DNA from: Chitinophagaceae bacterium | GTDB taxonomy: Bacteria; Bacteroidota; Bacteroidia; Chitinophagales; Chitinophagaceae | Assembly: GCA_947459295.1 (NCBI GenBank) | Contig: CANHCY010000004.1 | Span: forward strand, 1-64,000 | Length of the DNA: 64,000 nucleotides | Direction of reading: 5' to 3' | Part shown: piece by piece, positions 1-8,383 of the stretch | Layout: the number at the start of each line of letters is the position of its first letter | How positions within the stretch are numbered: the stretch's first letter is position 1 | Position numbers and translations under genes: made by a program | Notes under the pieces: generated by a model | Seen by the model: the letters and a program-made list of their open reading frames with translations, nothing else | Database searches by the model: none | Told to the model about the DNA's origin: nothing

Positions 1-1
1 A

Positions 2-460
2 TTTGACTTTATCGAAGAAAATGACCGTATCTATGATAAAAAAGTAGTTACAGAAGCTGGCGAAAGTGCAACGTACAAAGCTGGTCAAATTATAACATTA
101 AGAGAACTACGCGAAGAGAATTCAATTCTTCGTCGTTCGGACAGAAAGCTAGTGGAAGTACGTGATGCAAAACCTGCAACGGCTACACCAGTATTACTGG
201 GTATTACTAAAGCGTCTCTTGGTGTTAGAAGTTGGATCTCTGCGGCTTCATTCCAAGAAACCACCAAAGTATTAAGCCAAGCGGCAATACAAGGTAAAAA
301 AGACTTGATGTTAGGTCTTAAAGAAAATGTAATTACAGGTCATTTGATTCCTGCAGGTACCGGACAAAAAGAGTTCGAGAACATGATTGTAGGAAGTAAA
401 GAAGAATATGAAGTATTAGCTACCACTCGCGAAGCGATGAGCTTTGATGAGGAAGAATAA
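2..460 (+). CDS. rpoC: DNA-directed RNA polymerase beta' subunit, C-terminal fragment
   Basis: This is the last 152 codons of the largest RNA polymerase subunit; the gene starts left of the window. The frame is open from base 2 and ends with TAA at 458-460. It shows the typical C-terminal block in which [10 protein letters not shown] is followed by [15 protein letters not shown] and then by [17 protein letters not shown], which forms part of the jaw and clamp near the active centre. The tail after that block is short and acidic (SFDEEE), as usual in Bacteroidota. A long hairpin follows at 484-517. Identification is secure; only the truncation by the window edge limits it. Confidence 0.97.
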   Translation, partial: FDFIEENDRIYDKKVVTEAGESATYKAGQIITLRELREENSILRRSDRKLVEVRDAKPATATPVLLGITKASLGVRSWISAASFQETTKVLSQAAIQGKKDLMLGLKENVITGHLIPAGTGQKEFENMIVGSKEEYEVLATTREAMSFDEEE

Positions 461-483
461 TACCCGAATAATCTTAATAATTT

Positions 484-517
484 GTAAAAGTAGGAAGCCA
501 ACACTTCCTACTTTTAC
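484..517 (+). terminator. Hairpin terminator after rpoC
   Basis: A perfect 14-bp inverted repeat (arms 484-497 and 504-517, loop CCAACA) lies 23 nt after the rpoC stop. The T-rich part is inside the 3' arm (CTTTTAC) and only ATTTAA follows, so the U-tract is weak, but the position between rpoC and the next gene supports termination. Confidence 0.7.
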
Positions 518-548
518 ATTTAATGTATAAAAACGCTAAATTCGTTAC

Positions 549-1136
549 ATGAAAAATATCAATACCGTTATAAATGTTATTTTAGGAATTGCCGTTGCAG
601 TTTTATTTTATTTTCAATTTAGCGGCAGTAAGCCAGCGGTAGTTTCTGGCTCTAAATCTGTGGCTGCTGGTGATTTTAGAATTGCATATTTTGAAATCGA
701 TTCAGTAGAATCTCAATTTGATTACTACAAAGAAGTAAGTAATTCAATTCAGGCCAAGGCGCAAAAAAACAACAACGAGCTCAATCAATTAAAAGAAGTA
801 TTTACAGCCAAGTACCAAGAATTGCAAAAAAATGGTCAAAGCATGACTGAAGCAGAAGTTAATGCAAGGCAACAGGAGCTTCAGCAAATGGATAAGACCT
901 TTAAGAGCAAAGAGCAAATGATGAATAATGAAATGCAGGATGAGAGCATGAAAAAGCTACAAGACGTAAAGAAAAAAATTACCGATTATTTAGCTGAATA
1001 CAATAAAGCTAAAGGCTATGCCTTTATTTTAGGTAACAATTCGGATATGCTTTCTATGTATTACAAAGACACCGCTTACGATATTACTGCAGACCTTGTA
1101 AAAGGTTTAAATGAATTGTATAAAGCAAAAAAATAG
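549..1136 (+). CDS. OmpH/Skp family periplasmic chaperone-like protein
   Basis: A 195-residue protein with an N-terminal hydrophobic segment (about residues 7-24) that acts as a signal peptide or membrane anchor, followed by a long charged, glutamine-rich helix (about 55-150) expected to form a coiled coil. This is the layout of the OmpH/Skp family, which holds unfolded outer-membrane proteins in the periplasm. The segment near residue 50 (RIAYFEIDSVESQFDYYKE) matches the family start, where VDSE-like text precedes the coiled coil. The hydrophobic segment lacks a clear cleavage site, so an anchored form is possible. A near-consensus -7 box (TAAATTCG, 537-544) sits 4 nt before the ATG, and a terminator follows the gene. 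Confidence 0.82.
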   Translation: MKNINTVINVILGIAVAVLFYFQFSGSKPAVVSGSKSVAAGDFRIAYFEIDSVESQFDYYKEVSNSIQAKAQKNNNELNQLKEVFTAKYQELQKNGQSMTEAEVNARQQELQQMDKTFKSKEQMMNNEMQDESMKKLQDVKKKITDYLAEYNKAKGYAFILGNNSDMLSMYYKDTAYDITADLVKGLNELYKAKK

Positions 1137-1168
1137 GCATCTAATTTCTTATTTTTTTAATTATCTTG

Positions 1169-1200
1169 AAGTTCTGTTTTAACCAACAGAACTTTTTTTT
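1169..1200 (+). terminator. Rho-independent terminator directly before the APC permease start
   Basis: A 10-bp stem (AAGTTCTGTT 1169-1178, AACAGAACTT 1185-1194, loop TTAACC) is followed by an unbroken T-run to 1200. The next base is the A of the permease ATG. It ends the OmpH transcript. Confidence 0.85.
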
Positions 1201-2616
1201 ATGAGTACAACGACACCCACTTTTAAACCATCACTAGGTTTGCTGGATGCCACCATGATTGTGGCTGGTAGTATGATTGGTTCTGGTATCTTTATTGTAA
1301 GTGCCGATATTACACGTAATGTGGGCTCGGCAGGGTGGCTGGTGGTTGTTTGGCTTATAACAGGCTTTATGACCCTTACAGCGGCTTTAAGTTATGGGGA
1401 GCTTAGTGCTATGTTCCCAAAAGCAGGGGGACAGTATGTGTACTTAAAAGAGTCATACAATCCACTGCTTGGTTTTTTATACGGCTGGAGTTTTTTTTCA
1501 GTGATTCAAACGGGTACCATTGCAGCAGTTGGAGTCGCATTTAGCAAATTTGCGGGTTACTTTTTTCCCGCTTTAGAAATGACGGATGCCAATATTATCT
1601 TTCAGGCTGGGGTGCTAAAAATTTATCCAGCACAGTTTGTTTCAATTGCCATTATTATTTTATTAACCTATATCAATACCAAAGGAGTACAGGGTGGTAA
1701 ACTCATTCAAACCACATTTACGGTAACCAAACTTGTTTCTCTTTTTGGACTTATTGGATTTGGTTTTTTACTTGCTGCTAAATCAGAAATTTGGAATGCC
1801 AATTGGCAGGATGCTTGGTCTATGAAATCCATTGCCGCGGACAATAGCACTACACCCGTTATTGGTCTTGCTATTTTTGGTGCCATCGCGGCTTCTATGG
1901 TGGGTTCTATATTTAGTAGTGACGCATGGAACAACGTGACATTTATTGCAGGAGAAATTAAAAATCCAAAACGCAATATTGGACTCAGTTTATTTTTAGG
2001 TACACTCATTGTTACTATTATTTATGTATCTGCGAACCTCATGTATATCAGTGTACTTCCATTAAATGATATCGCACACGCACCCGCAGATAGGGTAGCC
2101 GTATCTACTGCCAATGCTATTTTTGGAAATATAGGCACCTATGTTATTGCAGTTATGATTATGATTTCCACGTTTGGCTGTAACAATGGATTGATATTAG
2201 CAGGTGCAAGGGTTTATTATACGATGGCGCAAGACGGTTTGTTTTTTAAGAAAGCATCTACCCTTAATAAAAATGCGGTACCTGAGTGGGCCTTGTGGGC
2301 ACAGTGTTTAGTAGCTGCATTATTATGTTTAAGTGGTAAATATGGCGACCTATTAGATATGGTTTCCTTTATTGTTGTGATATTTTATGTTTTAACCATT
2401 ATAGGCATCTTTATTTTACGCAAAAAACGCCCAGAAATGGAGCGTCCATATAAAGCGGTAGGTTATCCTGTTTTACCGGCAATTTATGTTTTAATGGGGA
2501 CCCTGTTTTGTGTATTATTGATCATTTATAAGCCTAATTTTACATGGCCTGGGCTCATTATTGCACTATTAGGCATTCCTTTGTATTACCTTGCAGTGCG
2601 AAGTAATAAAAAATAA
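1201..2616 (+). CDS. APC-superfamily amino acid permease
   Basis: A 471-residue inner-membrane transporter of the amino acid-polyamine-organocation superfamily with about 12 hydrophobic segments. The first membrane helix carries GSMIGSGIF (residues 23-31), the unwound helix-1 motif that binds the amino acid carboxylate in this family. The length is normal, and the closest family types are LAT/YfnA-like amino acid exchangers; the substrate cannot be told from sequence. The ATG at 1201 is the first in frame and abuts the T-run of the preceding terminator, so the 5' UTR must be very short or transcription must begin inside the hairpin. The next gene starts 2 nt after the stop, so it is probably co-transcribed with the heptose kinase. 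Confidence 0.88.
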   Translation: MSTTTPTFKPSLGLLDATMIVAGSMIGSGIFIVSADITRNVGSAGWLVVVWLITGFMTLTAALSYGELSAMFPKAGGQYVYLKESYNPLLGFLYGWSFFSVIQTGTIAAVGVAFSKFAGYFFPALEMTDANIIFQAGVLKIYPAQFVSIAIIILLTYINTKGVQGGKLIQTTFTVTKLVSLFGLIGFGFLLAAKSEIWNANWQDAWSMKSIAADNSTTPVIGLAIFGAIAASMVGSIFSSDAWNNVTFIAGEIKNPKRNIGLSLFLGTLIVTIIYVSANLMYISVLPLNDIAHAPADRVAVSTANAIFGNIGTYVIAVMIMISTFGCNNGLILAGARVYYTMAQDGLFFKKASTLNKNAVPEWALWAQCLVAALLCLSGKYGDLLDMVSFIVVIFYVLTIIGIFILRKKRPEMERPYKAVGYPVLPAIYVLMGTLFCVLLIIYKPNFTWPGLIIALLGIPLYYLAVRSNKK

Positions 2617-2618
2617 AC

Positions 2619-3608
2619 ATGACAAATTTTGACCAACTTTTCATTGACTTTAGCAAGCTAAAAGTTGTAATCATTGGAGACGTTATGCTTGACACTTATT
2701 GGTGGGGTCAGGTAGACCGTATATCTCCAGAAGCGCCCGTGCCGGTTGTGGCATTACAGCGTAAAGAACACCGCGTGGGTGGTGCTGCCAATGTAGCATT
2801 AAACACAGTTGCACTAGGTGCACAAACAACCATCGTATCCGTAATTGGTTCAGATGCAGATGGTGCTTTACTCCAATCATTATTTGAAGCAGAACATATT
2901 GACACGAGTTATTTACTTACACATGCTTCCCGCATGACCACTAACAAAACCCGTGTGATGAGTCGCAATCAACAAATGATGCGCTTAGATGCAGAAATTA
3001 CAACGCCTATTAATCATGATATTGAAGCCGCGTTACTTCAAAAATTTACCGCTTGTTTAGATGCAAAACATCCGGATGTAGTCATATTTGAAGATTACGA
3101 TAAAGGGGTGTTAACGCCAACATTTATTGAGGCAGCCATTGCTGTTTGTACAGCTCGAAATATTGTCATGTCGGTGGATCCTAAAAAAAATAACTTTTTA
3201 GCATACAAAGGTGTGACGCTTTTTAAACCCAATTTAAAAGAAGTAAAAGAAGGGTTGCAAGTACCTATAGCTGCTGTTACGCTCGAAAATTTAAGAGCGG
3301 TACATGCAGCACTTCAAACGCATTTAGCACATCAAATATCGCTCATCACTTTATCAGAAAAAGGAATGTTTTATGATACCGGTGATACTGCAAAAATTAT
3401 TCCTACCCATGTAAGATCCATCGCAGATGTAAGTGGCGCAGGTGATACCGTTATTGCAGTTGCATCGCTTGTATTTGCAGCAACAAAAAATATTGAACTC
3501 GCTACCGAAATGGCCAATATTGCGGGTGGACTTGTTTGTGAAGAAGTTGGTACCGCGGCTATTAATAAAACGCGTTTACTTGCTGAATGTAAACTACTAT
3601 TGGCTTAA
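2619..3608 (+). CDS. rfaE1: D-glycero-beta-D-manno-heptose-7-phosphate kinase (RfaE domain I)
   Basis: A 329-residue PfkB/ribokinase-family kinase. In the ADP-heptose pathway this domain phosphorylates heptose-7-phosphate at C1 for the inner core of lipopolysaccharide. The N-terminal GDVMLDTYWWG (20-30), the segment around RISPEAPVPVV (34-44) and GGAANVA (54-60) are characteristic of the RfaE/HldE kinase domain. The PfkB signature GAGDT (273-277) supplies the catalytic base Asp276. There is no adenylyltransferase domain after residue 329, so the C-terminal half of the bifunctional E. coli HldE must be encoded elsewhere. It starts 2 nt after the permease stop. Another PfkB sugar kinase is possible but less likely given the N-terminal signature. 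Confidence 0.88.
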   Translation: MTNFDQLFIDFSKLKVVIIGDVMLDTYWWGQVDRISPEAPVPVVALQRKEHRVGGAANVALNTVALGAQTTIVSVIGSDADGALLQSLFEAEHIDTSYLLTHASRMTTNKTRVMSRNQQMMRLDAEITTPINHDIEAALLQKFTACLDAKHPDVVIFEDYDKGVLTPTFIEAAIAVCTARNIVMSVDPKKNNFLAYKGVTLFKPNLKEVKEGLQVPIAAVTLENLRAVHAALQTHLAHQISLITLSEKGMFYDTGDTAKIIPTHVRSIADVSGAGDTVIAVASLVFAATKNIELATEMANIAGGLVCEEVGTAAINKTRLLAECKLLLA

Positions 3609-3622
3609 TTAAATAGTAAACT

Positions 3623-4570
3623 ATGCAACATTTTTCATTGGTTATACATGGAGGAGCAGGTACTATCTTAAAGGAAGATATGTCTCCTGAATTAGAACAA
3701 GCTTACCAAAACGGTCTTCAAGAAGCTTTGGATGCTGGTTATGCCATTTTACAAAATGGCGGTACAGCAGTGGATGCGATTCAGGCATCTATTTTTACGC
3801 TAGAAAATAATATTTTATTCAACGCTGGAAAGGGTAGTGTGTTTACCAAAAAAGGATTGCAAGAAATGGACGCTGCCATTATGGACGGCGCTACATTAGA
3901 GGCAGGTGCCGTCGCTGCTGTTCGCAATGTTAAAAACCCTATTCAGCTCGCAACCGAAGTGATGCGTAACAGCAATCACGTTTTTTTAAGTGGGAAAGGT
4001 GCCAATGATTTTGCTATCAAGCAAGGTGTGGTTTTAGCACCCGATGAATATTTTTATTCTCAATTTAGATATGATCAGTGGAAGGCTATACGCGATTCTG
4101 ATTCCTATTCACTAGATCATACCAATCATCACCTAGAGGAATTATTAAAAGATAAAAAATTTGGAACCGTTGGTGCTGTAGCATGTGATAGTTTTGGAAA
4201 TATTGCTGGCGCAACTTCTACAGGCGGTATGACCAACAAAAAATATGGACGTATTGGTGATAGTCCCATTATTGGAAGTGGTACTTATGCCAATAATAAA
4301 ACCTGTGCTATTAGTTGTACGGGCCATGGTGAAATGTTTATCAGATCAGTTGCGGCTTACGATGTTAGCTGCCTCATGGAATATAAAGGCCTTAGTTTAC
4401 AAGCAGCTATGGAAGTAGTCGTGCACGAAAAATTGATGGCACTTAATGGGGAAGGTGGAATGATTGGTGTAGATGCCAAAGGCAATACGGCCATGGTGTT
4501 TAATAGTGCAGGTATGTACCGCGCATTTCAAAATAGTAAAGGCGAGTCTGCAATAGCTATTTATAAATAA
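3623..4570 (+). CDS. iaaA: Isoaspartyl peptidase / plant-type L-asparaginase (Ntn hydrolase)
   Basis: A 315-residue N-terminal-nucleophile hydrolase that removes beta-aspartyl (isoaspartyl) residues from dipeptides and usually has some L-asparaginase activity. The autoprocessing site lies in KKFGTVGAVA, where the chain is cut before Thr182 and that threonine becomes the nucleophile. The substrate-binding GGMTNKKYGRIGDSP follows in the beta subunit. HGGAG near the N-terminus (9-13) is also typical. There is no signal peptide in this version, so it is cytosolic as read. It lies 14 nt after the heptose kinase and directly abuts ispD, suggesting an operon without an obvious functional link. A protein isoaspartate methyltransferase occurs at 23407, so two routes for damaged aspartates are present. 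Confidence 0.9.
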   Translation: MQHFSLVIHGGAGTILKEDMSPELEQAYQNGLQEALDAGYAILQNGGTAVDAIQASIFTLENNILFNAGKGSVFTKKGLQEMDAAIMDGATLEAGAVAAVRNVKNPIQLATEVMRNSNHVFLSGKGANDFAIKQGVVLAPDEYFYSQFRYDQWKAIRDSDSYSLDHTNHHLEELLKDKKFGTVGAVACDSFGNIAGATSTGGMTNKKYGRIGDSPIIGSGTYANNKTCAISCTGHGEMFIRSVAAYDVSCLMEYKGLSLQAAMEVVVHEKLMALNGEGGMIGVDAKGNTAMVFNSAGMYRAFQNSKGESAIAIYK

Positions 4571-5233
4571 ATGACAATGAAAAAAACGGCAGTTATTGTT
4601 GCGGGTGGATCAGGTGTAAGAATGGGTACGGACGTACCTAAACAGTTTTTACATTTGAAAGGAAGGCCCATTATTTGGCATACCGTGCAACAGTTTTTTT
4701 ATGCCTATTACGATATTCAAATTGTACTGGTTTTACCTGCTTCTTATTTAGAGGAAGCGGCTACTTATTTTGAACCTGCCCAGCTTGCGCATATACAGTT
4801 TATTGCGGGTGGTGCTACTAGATTTGATTCTGTAAAAAACGGGGTACAGGCAGTTAAAGAGCCAGGCGTAATTTTTGTGCATGATGGGGTAAGATGCCTC
4901 GTTTCTAGTGATTTAATTAAAAAATGCTACGAGCAGGCCCTGGTACACGGGTCGGCAATACCGGCTGTTACTGCCACGGATAGCATTAGGCTTATTTCCG
5001 GAGATACGCACCAGGTTGTTGACCGAAACCTGGTTAAAATCATCCAAACCCCTCAAACCTTTTTGAGTACCCTATTATTGCCTGCTTTTGAACAACCCTA
5101 CCAGGCTAGCTTTACAGATGAAGCTACCGTAGTGGAAGCTGCAGGGCATGCAGTTCGTTTAATAGAAGGGGAGTATAGTAATCTTAAGATTACACGCCCC
5201 CAAGATTTAATTGTGGCCGAATCCCTTTTCTAG
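4571..5233 (+). CDS. ispD: 2-C-methyl-D-erythritol 4-phosphate cytidylyltransferase
   Basis: A 220-residue cytidylyltransferase of the non-mevalonate isoprenoid pathway, joining CTP and MEP to give CDP-ME. The N-terminal AGGSGVRMG (11-19) and the following VPKQFL (22-27) form the CTP-binding loop with the key Arg and Lys, and VHDGVRCLV is the second family motif. The gene begins immediately after the stop of the asparaginase gene; ATG codons at 4571 and 4577 are both possible. Length is normal. It is the last gene before the trp leader, and no clear terminator separates it from the leader region. Confidence 0.95.
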   Translation: MTMKKTAVIVAGGSGVRMGTDVPKQFLHLKGRPIIWHTVQQFFYAYYDIQIVLVLPASYLEEAATYFEPAQLAHIQFIAGGATRFDSVKNGVQAVKEPGVIFVHDGVRCLVSSDLIKKCYEQALVHGSAIPAVTATDSIRLISGDTHQVVDRNLVKIIQTPQTFLSTLLLPAFEQPYQASFTDEATVVEAAGHAVRLIEGEYSNLKITRPQDLIVAESLF

Positions 5234-5264
5234 AAAAAAAAGGGCTTTAGTGCTTAATATTTCT

Positions 5265-5272
5265 TAAATTTG
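5265..5272 (+). promoter_or_regulatory. Predicted -7 promoter element of the trp operon
   Basis: TAAATTTG matches the Bacteroidota -7 consensus TAnnTTTG. It ends 5 nt before the leader-peptide ATG (5278), so a start site at the usual distance would give a leaderless or nearly leaderless mRNA. The -33 element is weak (TTTA near 5246). Confidence 0.5.
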
Positions 5273-5277
5273 TAACA

Positions 5278-5337
5278 ATGATTCAAGTATTAAATAACAA
5301 GTGGTGGGGGCATACAAACTCTAATCGGGGAATGTAA
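5278..5337 (+). CDS. trpL: trp operon leader peptide with tandem Trp codons
   Basis: A 19-codon ORF (ATG 5278, TAA 5335-5337) in the 175-nt gap between ispD and trpE. It contains two adjacent Trp codons (residues 9-10, bases 5302-5307) in KWWGH. Its position before trpE and upstream of a strong terminator matches a trp leader peptide, whose translation speed would report charged tRNA-Trp. Trp is rare, so a WW pair in a short ORF at exactly this site is unlikely by chance. There is no visible ribosome-binding site, which is normal for this phylum. The product itself is not expected to have a function. Confidence 0.8.
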   Translation: MIQVLNNKWWGHTNSNRGM

Positions 5338-5397
5338 TGGCGCGTCCACTACTTTTTGAATAATTTCAAAAGCCCCGACCATAAGTCGGGGCTTTTT
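5299..5397 (+). promoter_or_regulatory. Ribosome-mediated trp transcription attenuator
   Basis: Three alternative pairings can be drawn by eye. First, 5299-5308 (including the Trp codons) pairs with 5345-5354 over 10 bp, counting G-U pairs. Second, TCGGGG at 5325-5330, inside the last codons of the leader ORF, is complementary to CCCCGA at 5373-5378, the 5' arm of the terminator. Third is the terminator itself. A ribosome stalled at the Trp codons would leave 5325-5330 free to block the terminator; a ribosome reaching the stop at 5335 would cover it and let the terminator form. The antiterminator pairing is only 6 bp, so its strength needs folding calculations. Confidence 0.7.
5369..5397 (+). 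terminator. trp attenuator terminator
   Basis: An 11-bp perfect GC-rich stem (AAAGCCCCGAC 5369-5379, GTCGGGGCTTT 5385-5395, loop CATAA) is followed by a T-run to 5397. It ends 11 nt before the trpE ATG. Confidence 0.9.
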
Positions 5398-5408
5398 ATT
5401 TATATCCT

Positions 5409-6815
5409 ATGAAAAAAATTGATTTACGAACAGAAAGTAAAAGAATGTTAGCGGATGTGTATACACCCGTTAGTATTTACCTGCGTTTAAGAGACCGGTT
5501 TAGAGACACAATTTTATTGGAAAGTACCGATGCACATGTTGCAGAAAACAGCTACTCCTTTATATGTATTAATGCTATAGGTGGTATTGAAGTAAGGGAT
5601 TCGAAAACCATAGAACTTAAATATCCAAACCAAGATCCTATTAAAAAGGAGGTTGCGGGGGCACAAATTGATACTCAATTGTGGAACTATATGCAGGGCT
5701 ATCAAGTGTTGCCCCATGCGCACGCAGCAACGAATTTCGCCCAAGGGTTATTTGGATATACCAGTTTTGATGCCATTCCACTATTTGAAACGATTTCGTT
5801 TTCTGAAGCAAAAAAAACAAATATTCCACTCATTCGTTACCGATTGTATCAGTACGTTATTTTATTTGATCATTATAAAGACGAATTATTTATTTGTCAA
5901 AATTTACTAGCCAATGAAGCAGTTGATACCTCACTCATCGAATCGCTAATTCGAAATAAAGACGTACCTCAGTTTCCATTTACACCTGTAGGTGAAGAGC
6001 GGTCAAATATAACGGACGAGGCCTATAAAGCCATGGTAGAAAAAGGTATTCAACACTGTTTACGTGGTGATGTTTTTCAAATTGTACTCAGTAGAAGGTT
6101 TGAACAATCCTTTAAAGGAGATGAGTTTAATGTATACCGCGCTTTAAGAAGCGTTAACCCTTCACCCTATTTATTTTTCTTTGATTATGGCGATTATAAA
6201 TTAATGGGTTCCTCACCGGAAGCGCAGTTAATTGTCCGAAACAATAAAGCAGTGATGCATCCCATTGCCGGAACTTTTAAGAGAACTGGAAATGATGAGG
6301 AGGATAAAGCGCTTTCTGCAAAATTATTAGAAGACGCCAAAGAAAATGCTGAGCATGTGATGCTCGTTGATCTTGCGCGCAATGATTTAAGTAGGTCTTG
6401 CACTTCTGTAACGGTTAGTCAGTTCAAGCAGGTCAAATTTTATTCGCACGTGATTCATTTGGTGAGCGAAGTGGTAGGCACATTAGGGATTGATGCAAAT
6501 CCTTTCAGTGTTTTAGCACAAACATTTCCTGCCGGCACTTTAAGTGGCGCTCCTAAATTTAAGGCCTTAGAAATCATTGACGGATTGGAGCCAACGGCAC
6601 GCGGCTATTATGGAGGTGCCATTGGTTTTGTTGGCTTTAATGGAAATTTTAACCATGCCATTATGATTCGTAGCTTTTTAAGTAAAGACAATACGCTGTA
6701 TTATCAAGCAGGGGCTGGCGTGGTTGTTTCATCGAATCCTGAAAGCGAATTGCAAGAAGTGAACAATAAATTAAATGCATTAAAAAGAGCAGTGGTTTTA
6801 GCTGCTGGAATATAA
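5409..6815 (+). CDS. trpE: Anthranilate synthase component I
   Basis: A 468-residue chorismate-utilising enzyme that makes anthranilate from chorismate with ammonia supplied by TrpG. The catalytic C-terminal half shows LMGSSPE and PAGTLSGAPK, both family signatures. The N-terminal LLES (residues 36-39) is the motif known to take part in tryptophan feedback inhibition, so the enzyme is probably allosterically regulated as well as attenuated. First structural gene of the operon, 11 nt after the attenuator terminator and 11 nt before trpG. pabB is the main alternative, but the trp context and LLES decide for trpE. Confidence 0.97.
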   Translation: MKKIDLRTESKRMLADVYTPVSIYLRLRDRFRDTILLESTDAHVAENSYSFICINAIGGIEVRDSKTIELKYPNQDPIKKEVAGAQIDTQLWNYMQGYQVLPHAHAATNFAQGLFGYTSFDAIPLFETISFSEAKKTNIPLIRYRLYQYVILFDHYKDELFICQNLLANEAVDTSLIESLIRNKDVPQFPFTPVGEERSNITDEAYKAMVEKGIQHCLRGDVFQIVLSRRFEQSFKGDEFNVYRALRSVNPSPYLFFFDYGDYKLMGSSPEAQLIVRNNKAVMHPIAGTFKRTGNDEEDKALSAKLLEDAKENAEHVMLVDLARNDLSRSCTSVTVSQFKQVKFYSHVIHLVSEVVGTLGIDANPFSVLAQTFPAGTLSGAPKFKALEIIDGLEPTARGYYGGAIGFVGFNGNFNHAIMIRSFLSKDNTLYYQAGAGVVVSSNPESELQEVNNKLNALKRAVVLAAGI

Positions 6816-6826
6816 AAGTAGTTGGT

Positions 6827-7393
6827 ATGAAAATATTGGTTTTTGATAATTATGATTCATTTACGTACAACCTAGTACACCTCGTAGAAAAAATAACGAA
6901 TCAAAAAGTGACGGTTGTTAGAAATGATCAAATTACGCTTGAAGAAGTTGCTGCGTACGATAAAATTATATTGTCTCCAGGGCCAGGTATTCCATCTGAA
7001 GCAGGGCTCCTGCTTCCATTGATTAAGCAGTATGCTGCGTCTAAATCTATACTTGGCGTTTGCCTTGGTCATCAGGCCATTGGTGAGGCGTTTGGTGCTA
7101 CACTAGAAAATTTAACTACGGTGTATCATGGTGTTGCTACTCCCATAAAAATTGATAACACCAATTATTTATTCAATGGTTTAAAAGATACCATCGAAGT
7201 AGGACGTTATCATAGTTGGGTTATTGCAAATAAGAACTTTCCGAATACACTAAAAGTAACAGCCACCGATGAAAACGGATTGATTATGGCCATCGAGCAT
7301 ACTGCGTATGATGTTTGTGGTGTTCAATTCCATCCCGAAAGTGTGTTAACACCAAATGGCGAAACGGTTATTAAAAACTGGTTATTAAAATGA
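6827..7393 (+). CDS. trpG: Anthranilate synthase glutamine amidotransferase component
   Basis: A 188-residue class I glutamine amidotransferase that supplies ammonia to TrpE. The nucleophile is Cys79 in GVCLGHQ, and the His-Glu pair is His169/Glu171 in GVQFHPES. NYDSFTYNLV near the N-terminus is typical of TrpG/PabA. Full length, and not fused to TrpE or TrpD. Its TGA stop overlaps the trpD ATG by 4 nt, implying translational coupling. As in many bacteria, it might also serve a PabB elsewhere. Confidence 0.96.
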   Translation: MKILVFDNYDSFTYNLVHLVEKITNQKVTVVRNDQITLEEVAAYDKIILSPGPGIPSEAGLLLPLIKQYAASKSILGVCLGHQAIGEAFGATLENLTTVYHGVATPIKIDNTNYLFNGLKDTIEVGRYHSWVIANKNFPNTLKVTATDENGLIMAIEHTAYDVCGVQFHPESVLTPNGETVIKNWLLK

Positions 7394-8382
7394 AAAAGAT
7401 TTTACAATATTTATTTGAACACAAAACGCTAACGAGACAAGCAGCTAAAGAGCTTTTACTGTCTATGTCTGCGGGTGCCTATAATGATAGCGAATTAGCT
7501 TCTCTAATGACTGTGTTTTTAATGCGCAGCATTACCATTGCAGAACTTCAAGGTTTTAGAGATGCACTACTTGAACTCGCGGTTCCGGTAAATTTAGGAA
7601 CACATGATCTACTGGATATTGTGGGTACGGGTGGTGATGGAAAAAATACGTTTAATATTTCTACACTGTCTTGTTTTATAGTGGCGGGTGCTGGACAAAA
7701 AGTAGCCAAGCATGGAAACTATGGCGCCAGTACTATTAGTGGATCTTCCAATGTTATGGAACAGCTAGGTTATGTTTTTAAAAACGATGAAGCCAAATTA
7801 GAACAGGAGTTAGATGCTGCTAATATATGTTTTTTGCATGCACCACTTTTTCATCCTGCCTTAAAATTAGTGGGGCCTATTAGAAAAAACATGGGTGTCC
7901 GTACTTTTTTTAATATGCTAGGGCCACTTGTAAATCCTGCCAAGCCTGCACATCAACTTATTGGGGTTTATAGCTTAGAAATGGCTAGAATTTATCATTA
8001 TTTATTGCAAGAAGAAGGTATTAATTATACCATCATTCATGGACTTGATGGCTATGACGAAATTTCTTTAACGAGTGATACAAAAATATTTACAGCAAAA
8101 GGGGAGCGTATTGTTTCTGCAACATCGCTGGGCAAACGCATTGTTTTCCCAGAAGATTTAGTAGGAGGGGATACTGTAGAAGCTTCTGCTGCAATATTTT
8201 TAAAAATTATAAAAGGGGAAGGAACGATGGCGCAAAATGCGGTAGTGCTTGCCAATGCAGCATCTGCATTATTTGCTACGCATAAGTATGCAACTTATGA
8301 GGACGCCTATGCGGCGGCTGTTGATAGTTTAGACAGTCAAAAAGCCTATCAAGTTTTACAACAATTAATAGCGCTTCAATAA
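7390..8382 (+). CDS. trpD: Anthranilate phosphoribosyltransferase
   Basis: A 330-residue enzyme of the second step, transferring phosphoribose from PRPP to anthranilate. GTGGDGKNTFNIST (79-92) is the PRPP-binding loop, and KHGNYGASTISGSS follows as the second family motif with the anthranilate site. It is monofunctional and of usual length. It overlaps trpG by ATGA and ends one base before trpC, so it sits tightly within the operon. Confidence 0.97.
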   Translation: MKKILQYLFEHKTLTRQAAKELLLSMSAGAYNDSELASLMTVFLMRSITIAELQGFRDALLELAVPVNLGTHDLLDIVGTGGDGKNTFNISTLSCFIVAGAGQKVAKHGNYGASTISGSSNVMEQLGYVFKNDEAKLEQELDAANICFLHAPLFHPALKLVGPIRKNMGVRTFFNMLGPLVNPAKPAHQLIGVYSLEMARIYHYLLQEEGINYTIIHGLDGYDEISLTSDTKIFTAKGERIVSATSLGKRIVFPEDLVGGDTVEASAAIFLKIIKGEGTMAQNAVVLANAASALFATHKYATYEDAYAAAVDSLDSQKAYQVLQQLIALQ

Positions 8383-8383
8383 T

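Noticed and set aside
5233-5264. A search for a terminator between ispD and the trp leader
   Set aside because: Only A-rich sequence with no good inverted repeat was found, so ispD transcripts may run into the trp leader or end by another means.
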